64,000 nt of DNA, taken from Candidatus Electrothrix scaldis. GTDB lineage: Bacteria > Desulfobacterota > Desulfobulbia > Desulfobulbales > Desulfobulbaceae. Where the stretch lies: assembly GCA_033584155.1 (NCBI GenBank), contig CP138355.1, positions 1,054,001-1,118,000 on the forward strand, given 5' to 3'. The first letter of the stretch is position 1, and each line of letters begins with the position of its first letter. The notes under the pieces are model-generated. The model did not search any database. It was not told the DNA's origin and saw only the letters and a program-made list of their open reading frames with translations. Shown here piece after piece: positions 32,450 to 39,529 of the stretch. Made by a program: the position numbers and the translations under genes.

Positions 32450-34162
32450 TTAAAAGGAGATGTTCCAGATGGTAGCGGCCTTGCCTGCCATCCAGTTTTG
32501 TCGGGAGGCAATACTTGCAGGTGTCCATTCTTCATAACGTCTGCTGATTCCCTGGGTTATGGCAAACTCGCTTGCCGAGTACACAGCTTTTTTCTCCTGA
32601 AAAGGGGCATTGCCCAAATCACGATTGGCGGCTACGGTCAAGAGGGTCATATTACCCAGCTGATAGACGCCGTTCTCGTGCTGGCGGTCATCAAAGGTTT
32701 CCCAGCCCTGTTCCGGGGGATGTTCGGGCAGGATGTGCTCAATAGTATAGGTAGCGTCATCCAGGGCATAGCTTGTGTTGGAGCAGCAGCGTTCCAGCTC
32801 GAACAGGATATAGCGGACAACCTTTCGGTTCCGACTATTGCTTGTGCGTAAGGATTTGTCTGCAAAGGCGGGTTTGAAGACCTTGTCAAGCGGATAGATG
32901 GGATGAAGCTCCGTTATTACAGCTCGGGCAGAGAAGAGGCTTCCCTCACTGAGCTGAATGGCAATGGCATTATACGTCCGTTCAAGTTCATTGCCCGGCA
33001 TTCCGCAGATCACATTGTAACGGAAGGAGAGCATGGTCACGGCCCGCAGGGTCTGCTTGAAGCTGTTGCGTTCTGTATCTCCGAAACGATCAAAAGCAGC
33101 CAGGAGCAGGGACAGCGGCTGGCGGACATTGAACATCTGGAGCTGTTGCAGCCAGTTTCGTTCATCCCGTTCCCAGGAGGTATCCAGGGGATTTCTCAGG
33201 GCTGCGTAGATTCGGGCATGACGGTCCAGATCTCGGATCAGGGCGAATGCCTGTCCCCGGTCAGACACGGCCTGACGAATGGTTTTGAACAGGTGGGTCT
33301 TACGAACCAGCTTATGACCGCTGTTCCAGAAGACACGCAGAAATTCAGGGAAATTATTACTACCGAGCAGGTCGATAATGGTCTCCCAGCGCTCTTCCAG
33401 GGTCTTCAACTCAGAGGAGTGGGCTCCCTCCTTGCTGATCACGGAAAAGAGATAATTTTTCAGGAGATCTGTGGCAGATAGGCGCACTCCACGGGCGTTG
33501 AGGGTCTCAAAGACCTTAAAGGCATTGAGTTCGTCGGTCACCGTGATGACCGTAAAGAAGAGGCGGTCTACGGTTTGGTCAACAAAGCCTGCAATCCCCT
33601 CACCATGTGCCTCAAGGTCTGCTTTCACTCGTGCCTTGAACCAGAGAAAGGCCTTGCGCAGGAGATGTTCTGATGCATTCAGGCCCCGTTGGGGGAGTTG
33701 TTCGAGCGGAACAAGATAATCCTGATAGAAGCGGTCGTTATGCCGGTTCAGGGTGAGCTTGGATTTTGCTGTCAGGGTGACCGGGTCCAGGTAGCCGATA
33801 TAAGAATTCCGCAGCTGCTCTGCCCGTTTATCGTTGATGGCTTCTGTCTTGGCAAGATCATGGAGCAGGGAGATGGCTGCCAGCAGGATGATACTGATGG
33901 TGGTGATGCGTTGCTGGCCGTCAATGATGTCAAAGCGTTTGCTGTCCGAGGATTGCAGGACCAGATAGCCCATGTAATGGCTGGGTTCCTCATCGGTCGT
34001 GTGCAGGGCGAGGAGATCCTGCCAGAGATCATCCCATTCGTCCGCAGACCAGGAGTAATCGCGCTGAAAGGCCGGTACCCTGTAGAGCAGGCCGTTGCCC
34101 ATGAGTTGGCGGAAGGTGTTATTGGCGGTGTTGAAGTTCATGGGTACGAGGTCGTCTACCAA
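32450..34162 (-). CDS. DUF262/DUF1524 GmrSD-like nuclease
   Basis: Up to 570 residues (TTG 34162; ATG 34141 is an equally likely start and gives 563). The N-terminal DUF262 domain shows VPAFQRDYSW, WDDLWQDL and the nucleotide-site motif IDGQQR (residues 80-85), with LSATDLLKNYLF near its end. The C-terminal DUF1524 domain carries an HNH-type core IEHILPEHPP and GNMTLL with a downstream Asn-Arg-Asp. This is the fused GmrSD architecture, a type IV restriction enzyme that cuts modified (for example glucosylated) DNA in phage defence. It sits 9 bases downstream of the ABC-three-component ATPase gene, so it is probably part of the same operon. Target specificity is unknown. Confidence 0.88.
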   Translation of the reverse strand: MVDDLVPMNFNTANNTFRQLMGNGLLYRVPAFQRDYSWSADEWDDLWQDLLALHTTDEEPSHYMGYLVLQSSDSKRFDIIDGQQRITTISIILLAAISLLHDLAKTEAINDKRAEQLRNSYIGYLDPVTLTAKSKLTLNRHNDRFYQDYLVPLEQLPQRGLNASEHLLRKAFLWFKARVKADLEAHGEGIAGFVDQTVDRLFFTVITVTDELNAFKVFETLNARGVRLSATDLLKNYLFSVISKEGAHSSELKTLEERWETIIDLLGSNNFPEFLRVFWNSGHKLVRKTHLFKTIRQAVSDRGQAFALIRDLDRHARIYAALRNPLDTSWERDERNWLQQLQMFNVRQPLSLLLAAFDRFGDTERNSFKQTLRAVTMLSFRYNVICGMPGNELERTYNAIAIQLSEGSLFSARAVITELHPIYPLDKVFKPAFADKSLRTSNSRNRKVVRYILFELERCCSNTSYALDDATYTIEHILPEHPPEQGWETFDDRQHENGVYQLGNMTLLTVAANRDLGNAPFQEKKAVYSASEFAITQGISRRYEEWTPASIASRQNWMAGKAATIWNISF

Positions 34163-34171
34163 TTCGACGAA

Positions 34172-35968
34172 TTACCAGCTCGCCATTTTAAAGAGCCGAC
34201 CTTGTTCGTTTTCATCGTGTAGGGTCAGGATAATTTCCTGTTCGCCAAATACTTCTTTGTTTCTGTCGGATTTAGGCGGGAGATCTGAGTCAATCAGGGT
34301 AATAATGACCTGTATACCAAGATCGGAATATCGACGAATAACGTTGAGCAGGTTTTCCTTTTTACGGTCATCAAGGGACTCAAACACACCATCATGAAAC
34401 ACAAAATGCGGGAATTTTTTGTCAAGGTAGGCACGTAATACTGCAAGATCAAAGGCGGTACATAACAATTTTTTGTATGTGGTTCCTGAATCTGCACTGG
34501 TTGCGTTGCCGGATTCATCAAGGATTTCATCTTTAAACTCTAAATGTCCTTCACGATTAAGAGCTACATTCAAAAGAGCCTTTCGATCAATAACTTCTTC
34601 AATAATTTCGTTGAAAAACAGTCGAATTGAAGAAAATAAGCATGTTGGGTCGGCGTTCTGCTGCTCTACATCAAGTTCAATATCACTTTGTAAATGCTCA
34701 AGTTTCTCTTTTAACTTCCGTAAACTGGTGCGCAATTCCTGTAGGCGACGCAAAGAGTCTCGTTGACGCTCCAGAGAGGACAAATCGGCTTTGAGCGTTA
34801 TGAGTTCATTTGAGAATTTTTTGTATTTGTTAAATACATTGGTTTCATTTAAAAAAGAAAGTGTTTCTGACCGCTGCTTGCCCAACGTATCTAACTCGGC
34901 ATTGACCTCTTTCAATCTGTCTTCAATCTCTCCCAGCTCCTCTTGAAGGTAGGCACAGCGTTCATCTGTTATGGCGCGGTTGAATGTAATTAGTTGCTGA
35001 AAATCTTTTTTTATCTGTCCGGTAAAGAGAATACCCGCCTCTTTAAACAGACGTTCTGCATCATCTGGATGAAACAGTATCTGCTCTTCATCTAACGAAT
35101 CTTTTATTTTTTTTTGGTTTTTTTGCAATGAGTAGCGCTCAACATTAAGCGTCGCAATACGTTTGTCAATCCTGTCCACTAACTTTTCGGTATGCTCTTT
35201 GTCTTGAGAGCGAAAATCGAATGCATCAAGGAATGCCTGCTTTTTTTCCAGTTCTTTCTGCTTGAGCAGAATAATCCCTTCAATTTTACTGATATCTTCA
35301 AGTGACCCACCGAACTCATTCTGGATAATCTGTTCTTGCTTCTTTTTATCGTCTATCTGTTTTTCTTTTTCGTAATAAGAGGTAATCTGGTCAGCATTAA
35401 ATCCTGTAATATGGGAAAGAAAAGGTTTCCAATCGGCATGTTTTCCCATAAATTTACGTAATTGAAATACGTCGCGATAGTCGTCTTGTGATCGTAGTTG
35501 ATACCCTATGCCTTTACGAAAAGTCCACGGTTTCAGTGAACGCAAATCAAGAAGGGCATCCAGAATACTCAGTGACCTTTCAAACGGTACATCATGATGG
35601 TCCCAGGTGTCCTCTGCTAAGTCTACAAAGTTTTGTTGAGCAAATTCATGTTTTTTGAAACTAATCTTAGTGGCATTTTGTACACCCCTACGAATCGTAA
35701 TATACGAACCATCAAGGAGTTCCAGCTCAAGAAAAAAGATGAATTCTCGAAACAGGTCAAGGTGCTTGAAGAGGAAAAACTTGGGGTTTTTCTTCGCAAG
35801 GAGGAGAAAATTAAGCAAATGCCCAAGAGTGGTTTTGCCAAGGTTATGGGTGTCTTTTTTTTTGTTCTCAGGAAGACGTATTTCTGCAAGAACAACATTA
35901 AGTCCAGATTCAAATATGATGTCCTGAAAACATTCTGGCTTGTTGGAATAAAGTTTAGACAGCTTCAT
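34172..35968 (-). CDS. ABC-three-component system ATPase, DUF2326
   Basis: 598 residues. An SMC/RecN-like ABC ATPase: a degenerate Walker A (THNLGKTT at 40-47) after the AEIRLPENKK loop, a long coiled coil at about 210-450 (LLKQKELEKKQAFLDAF, LEELGE-type heptads, SLERQRDSLRRLQELRT) and a C-terminal ATPase lobe with FVFHDGVFESLDDRKKENLL as Walker B/D-loop. The C-terminal ~150 residues match DUF2326. In ABC-3C conflict systems this ATPase is the sensor/switch that releases the effector. The start overlaps the middle-component gene by 14 bases. Confidence 0.85.
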   Translation of the reverse strand: MKLSKLYSNKPECFQDIIFESGLNVVLAEIRLPENKKKDTHNLGKTTLGHLLNFLLLAKKNPKFFLFKHLDLFREFIFFLELELLDGSYITIRRGVQNATKISFKKHEFAQQNFVDLAEDTWDHHDVPFERSLSILDALLDLRSLKPWTFRKGIGYQLRSQDDYRDVFQLRKFMGKHADWKPFLSHITGFNADQITSYYEKEKQIDDKKKQEQIIQNEFGGSLEDISKIEGIILLKQKELEKKQAFLDAFDFRSQDKEHTEKLVDRIDKRIATLNVERYSLQKNQKKIKDSLDEEQILFHPDDAERLFKEAGILFTGQIKKDFQQLITFNRAITDERCAYLQEELGEIEDRLKEVNAELDTLGKQRSETLSFLNETNVFNKYKKFSNELITLKADLSSLERQRDSLRRLQELRTSLRKLKEKLEHLQSDIELDVEQQNADPTCLFSSIRLFFNEIIEEVIDRKALLNVALNREGHLEFKDEILDESGNATSADSGTTYKKLLCTAFDLAVLRAYLDKKFPHFVFHDGVFESLDDRKKENLLNVIRRYSDLGIQVIITLIDSDLPPKSDRNKEVFGEQEIILTLHDENEQGRLFKMASW

Positions 35969-36206
35969 CGGGTCCTGTATATTCTACAGCATCAGTTTTT
36001 GGTCGATATTCAACTAACCCTAATAGATAAAGAAAGCTTAATGCGGGTAGGAACAAGACATCACCGCCAACAGTTTTCTCTTTGATCTTCCTGCGTAGTT
36101 TACCATATTCTTCTATTCGATATTTCTTGAGATAATCCAGTAGTAACAAAGAGACGTTAATCACTGTTCTGTCTGGATGAGAATGTTTAGTCGGTCTCAG
36201 CATCAC
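35955..36206 (-). CDS. ABC-three-component middle component (MC6-like)
   Basis: 83 residues: TVINVSLLLLDYLKKYRIEE, then LFLPALSFLYLLGLVEYRPKTD. A short winged-helix-like protein whose LSFLYLLGLVEY segment is typical of the middle components found between an effector gene and a DUF2326-type ATPase gene. It overlaps the upstream nuclease gene by 20 bases and the downstream ATPase gene by 14, giving a tightly coupled three-gene cassette. The subtype number is my best recollection. Confidence 0.8.
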   Translation of the reverse strand: MMLRPTKHSHPDRTVINVSLLLLDYLKKYRIEEYGKLRRKIKEKTVGGDVLFLPALSFLYLLGLVEYRPKTDAVEYTGPDEAV

Positions 36207-37146
36207 CTAACTCTCCAATATCACAGCTCCAATACATATAAAACAACATGATGCGAGTTAATCGTTTATGGCCTCTCAGGATTGGATCTCGATGAAAAAG
36301 TAGATCAACGAGATATTCCAGTACCTCGTCAAATGCTTGGTAGTCTTTACGCTTTGTTATAATTTTTAATTGGAATTCCTCCACAACTGACTCGTACATA
36401 CGCAGTAGATCCAGATTTTCAGGAGCAGCCAAGAACGTACGAATTATTGGAGTTTCTTTCAGGTATCTTTTACGTTGAGCTTTAGCATATTCAACACTCA
36501 TTTGGTTTATTTTATTCTTCTCTTCATAGCTTATTCGTTGAATCGGTGGATCGTCAATGATATTTGGCAGTGTATTCTTTTGTCGGGCAAGTGCCTGGAT
36601 AATATCAGATAGATCATCCGGGCTTACGATTAACGGTGAATCAACAGGATCAAGATCCGCAAGTCTTGGCACATCCGGAAAGGTCTTGAGCCAGTTTTCA
36701 AGCTGCTCCAGTCCGCATAAGTAAATAGATTCTTGCTTGATATTACATTGTGTCGAGATGTATTCTCTTATTTCGCTTTCTGCATTTCCCGCCAAGCGTC
36801 TGTTAGAAAACAGCATATAATGATCAAGTTGCTTGTTTAAGCGGAGTTTCTTTATGCGGGGGATTTCTTTTGCAAGAACAGAGGTCATGCTCTTGACGCT
36901 GTAGAAGTCAGGCTCAGAAAAGTTACGGTTGTAACCGTTTGTATGCTTAGCCTGAATAATAGTGGTTCCACTCCAAGGAGCTGTTCGGCTTGGATGCAGT
37001 TCTGCCGTTCCGACAAATTTAGCATCTCGACCGCCATCAGGTCCTTTGGCAAATCCCTGCACAGAGATACCAAGTAAACGTTGACATAAAAATACGATTA
37101 ACTGCTCAAATTGTTCGTCGCTGAGATCTTCGTATGCGTATTTCAT
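36187..37146 (-). CDS. ABC-three-component effector with Mrr-like nuclease domain
   Basis: 319 residues. The N-terminal ~90 residues are a PD-(D/E)XK restriction-endonuclease-like (Mrr-type) domain: LSDEQFEQLIVFLCQRLLGI, then GPDGGRDAKF with Asp37 and Asp41, then TTIIQAKHTN with the Q-x-K pair Gln65/Lys67. These are the expected catalytic residues and all are present. The remaining ~200 residues are a helical C-terminal domain (SIYLCGLEQLENWLKTF, PPIQRISYEEKNKINQM) of the kind that couples effectors to the middle component and ATPase. It is the first gene of the cassette. Predicted action: DNA cleavage during phage or plasmid invasion. Confidence 0.85.
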   Translation of the reverse strand: MKYAYEDLSDEQFEQLIVFLCQRLLGISVQGFAKGPDGGRDAKFVGTAELHPSRTAPWSGTTIIQAKHTNGYNRNFSEPDFYSVKSMTSVLAKEIPRIKKLRLNKQLDHYMLFSNRRLAGNAESEIREYISTQCNIKQESIYLCGLEQLENWLKTFPDVPRLADLDPVDSPLIVSPDDLSDIIQALARQKNTLPNIIDDPPIQRISYEEKNKINQMSVEYAKAQRKRYLKETPIIRTFLAAPENLDLLRMYESVVEEFQLKIITKRKDYQAFDEVLEYLVDLLFHRDPILRGHKRLTRIMLFYMYWSCDIGELGDAETD

Positions 37147-37248
37147 GGTAGCAATCTATCCTATGAGTTCACTACTGTAAAGTCTGCAAAAACAAAGGGG
37201 TCATAAATATCGACGTGGTTATTTATATGAAGTTGGCAGGCTGATTTG

Positions 37249-37869
37249 TTAGCAGAATTCCGGCAACTGCAATATCTCCATAAAGGTATCCACATGATAC
37301 GCCGCCTCAAGCTGCGGATTATTAAAGGCGATCAGCTTCATTCCCACCGACGCGCAATGATCGCGATCCACTGTGGAATCCCCGATAAAGATGGCTTCAT
37401 CCACTGACAGGCCGAAATGCTTCAGGATGATGTGCAGGGCATCCGGGGCAGGTTTGGGCCGGGGCGAGTTGGAGGCGGTCATGACGATCTCAAAGCTGTC
37501 CCGCAGACCAAAGATATCCAGGATCATGTCCATAGTATTGGTCCGGTTGGTGGAAATAGCCCGGTGGTATTTCGGGGTGATGGTCTGGAGGAATTCCTTG
37601 AGATCAGGCGCGATGATCATGTGTTTGAGGAACGAACTGTAGTCAAGCTGTTGGCGGTATTGATCGACCTTATCCATATCAATATGGGCATGATTGCGGA
37701 AGATATGGCTTATGGAATCAAAGACATTATGGATGTGGACATAGCCGAGCTCCTCCTCATTCATGGGCGGGCAGGCAAAGGCCTCCAGCATATGATTATA
37801 GTAGGCCCGATTCGCCTCGCGGGACTCGAACATGACACCGTCGCAATCAAAAATAACCAGTTTCAACAT
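37249..37869 (-). CDS. HAD-family hydrolase (phosphoglycolate phosphatase-like)
   Basis: 206 residues from ATG 37869, where AGGAAAT precedes the codon and MLKLVIFDCDGVMFESR starts the fold. The longer frame to 37962 reads through a palindromic repeat. HAD motif I is FDCDGV, motif II ISTNRTN, motif III includes RPKPAPDAL and motif IV FIGDSTVDRDHC. A cap domain lies between motifs I and II. These enzymes dephosphorylate small phosphoesters; the substrate cannot be named. It is third in a minus-strand series with the HD and cysteine-cluster genes. Confidence 0.9.
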   Translation of the reverse strand: MLKLVIFDCDGVMFESREANRAYYNHMLEAFACPPMNEEELGYVHIHNVFDSISHIFRNHAHIDMDKVDQYRQQLDYSSFLKHMIIAPDLKEFLQTITPKYHRAISTNRTNTMDMILDIFGLRDSFEIVMTASNSPRPKPAPDALHIILKHFGLSVDEAIFIGDSTVDRDHCASVGMKLIAFNNPQLEAAYHVDTFMEILQLPEFC

Positions 37870-37917
37870 GGGGTATTTCCTGATGGTTGTTTGAAAAAAG
37901 AGGGACAGGAGAATTAC

Positions 37918-37978
37918 GTAGGGGCAGGCCCCTGTGCCTGCCCGGAATGAAAGGGCAAACACAGGGATTTGCCCCTAC
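37918..37978. repeat. Two inverted GTAGGGGC palindromic elements, copies 3 and 4
   Basis: GTAGGGGCAGGCCCCTGTGC plus CTGCCC (37918-37943), and an inverted second copy ending GCCCCTAC (37953-37978), 9 bases apart. The minus-strand stop codon TAG of the HD gene (37975-37977) is supplied by the GTAGGGGC end of the second copy. Confidence 0.85.
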
Positions 37979-38676
37979 TCTGAGCCGTAAATTTCGCGAT
38001 GCAGCTCACTGAAAAAGGATTCCATAAAGACGTGCCGTCGCTCGGCGATCTGCCGTCCCAGAGGCGTGAGCATCTGCTCTCGAACCTTGGACATCTTGAC
38101 CTGAAACTCGCGGTAGGCCGTATCTTCGGTGGAATAGGTTTCGGTATCTGCCGGATCAATTTCTGCATTATGGAGCCGTGCCCCGATCTGGCCAGCAAAG
38201 AGAAAGGCCCTGCCAATGCCGATGGCACCGATGGAGTCCAGCTTGTCCGCATCAAAGAGGATCTTGGCCTCAATGGTCTCTGGCGCGGCATTATTGCGGA
38301 AGCGATGGGCACGGATGCAATGGCAGATTGCTGCCCGGTCTGCTTCTGTATATCCGAGTTCCTGAAGGATCGGCTCTGCCATTTCCGCTCCCAGCTCAGC
38401 ATGACAGACCTTACCCTTGCTGCTACTTTCCTGCTTGCGCCCGATATCATGGAGCAGGGCCGCCGGGGCGATAATATCCAGGCGGGCACCCATCTTTTCG
38501 CCGATACTCATGGCTGTGTGCAGGACCCGCTCGCTGTGGTCCGGGCCGTGAGAACCGCCTTCCTCCAGGCAGTATTGGGCGCTTATCCTGTGCAGGGTCT
38601 CCAGTAATTCCGCTGCAATAGTTGGAATAGCTGGTTCTCCGGCAGCATCCCGGCTTTCTTTTTCCTTACTCGCCAA
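37975..38676 (-). CDS. HD-domain phosphohydrolase
   Basis: 233 residues. Metal-binding HD-superfamily motifs: His47 in GPDHSERVLHTA, the central His76-Asp77 in AALLHDIGRK, and the later CHCIRAHRFR and LFDADKLDSIGAIGI. This matches the small uncharacterised HD proteins (YedJ/predicted hydrolase type) that act on nucleotides or other phosphoesters. The start overlaps the cysteine-cluster gene by 11 bases, so the two are coupled. The stop codon is formed by an inserted palindromic element; the ancestral C-terminus may have been slightly different. Confidence 0.9.
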   Translation of the reverse strand: MASKEKESRDAAGEPAIPTIAAELLETLHRISAQYCLEEGGSHGPDHSERVLHTAMSIGEKMGARLDIIAPAALLHDIGRKQESSSKGKVCHAELGAEMAEPILQELGYTEADRAAICHCIRAHRFRNNAAPETIEAKILFDADKLDSIGAIGIGRAFLFAGQIGARLHNAEIDPADTETYSTEDTAYREFQVKMSKVREQMLTPLGRQIAERRHVFMESFFSELHREIYGSE

Positions 38677-39403
38677 AGTATTCCTGGATCAGCCAACGGA
38701 TGGCGATGAGTAGCAGAACATTATCGCTGGTCTCCATAGTCTGCTGTTCCATAGGTGACAAGGTCTTGTTCATCTTGATATAGCCGTTCTTGAGCTCCTG
38801 GCGGAAGGTGTCCAGGTTATAGAGGGCCATGATGTACTGCTCAGCCTGCTCTTTGGTTGGACGAAATCCTGCTCTAATTTTGGGATGCTGGAGAAGTTCC
38901 GTCATTTTATCGTTATAGCGGTTGTACTCTTCCAGGCCTTGATCCTTGAAATACTCAGCAGCAGAGAATTGCTTGTCCGTCTCAAAGCCGCGACAGTGAG
39001 GTTCTTTGAGCAGAACAAATTGTTCCTGAATAGAGCCGTCCTGCTTGCAGGAAACGCCGCGTCCTATGGGGTAGGCACGGCAGGCCGCAGGGCGGTCTTC
39101 ATAAACGCGGCAGCCGAAGTCTTTGACAAAGACACAGCTGGCCTTGCCGTCATCAACCATTGTCAGGTAGCAGGTCGGAAAGAGCATGCCTTCTTCCCAC
39201 TCAATGATAACAAACTGCTCCAGAAACATACCGGAATGGCGATGGAGCTTATTTTTCAGACGCAAGACATCATAGGGAGTCAGGATTAGGTCCAGTTGGT
39301 GGCAGCACTCGTTGAAGCAGGGGACCTCAGGATGGCAGGAAAAACAGAATTTTTTCTTTTCGTCCAAGGCGCTGCAATGTTGGGGAAGATTATGATCGTT
39401 CAT
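38666..39403 (-). CDS. YkgJ/CxxCxxCC-type cysteine cluster protein
   Basis: 245 residues. The N-terminal half carries FCFSCHPEVPCFNECCHQLD, then CVFVKDFGCRVYEDRPAACRAYPIG, the eight-cysteine zinc- or iron-binding pattern of PF03692. ILTPYDVLRLKNKL is typical between the two clusters. The C-terminal ~120 residues are helical. The family is linked to metal-dependent oxidation or modification reactions but has no settled function. First gene of a three-gene minus-strand set with the HD and HAD genes. Confidence 0.88.
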   Translation of the reverse strand: MNDHNLPQHCSALDEKKKFCFSCHPEVPCFNECCHQLDLILTPYDVLRLKNKLHRHSGMFLEQFVIIEWEEGMLFPTCYLTMVDDGKASCVFVKDFGCRVYEDRPAACRAYPIGRGVSCKQDGSIQEQFVLLKEPHCRGFETDKQFSAAEYFKDQGLEEYNRYNDKMTELLQHPKIRAGFRPTKEQAEQYIMALYNLDTFRQELKNGYIKMNKTLSPMEQQTMETSDNVLLLIAIRWLIQEYFGE

Positions 39404-39438
39404 GTTTTTGGAATGGATATTTGCTTGGAGCGGGTAGC

Positions 39439-39482
39439 TAAAAAAATATTCGCCGTACCAGTCATGATGACCGGCACGGCGT
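39439..39482 (-). terminator. Terminator of bamA
   Basis: On the minus strand a long stem (CGCCGT...ACGGCG outer arms with an inner GTCAT/ATGAC pair and a few mismatches, 39451-39482) is followed by ATATTTTTTTAG. It lies about 50 bases after bamA and before the start of the cysteine-cluster gene. Confidence 0.75.
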
Positions 39483-39529
39483 ATAGAGTGTTCTTGCGGG
39501 TGTTCTTGCGAATTAAAGATGGGTTGCGT

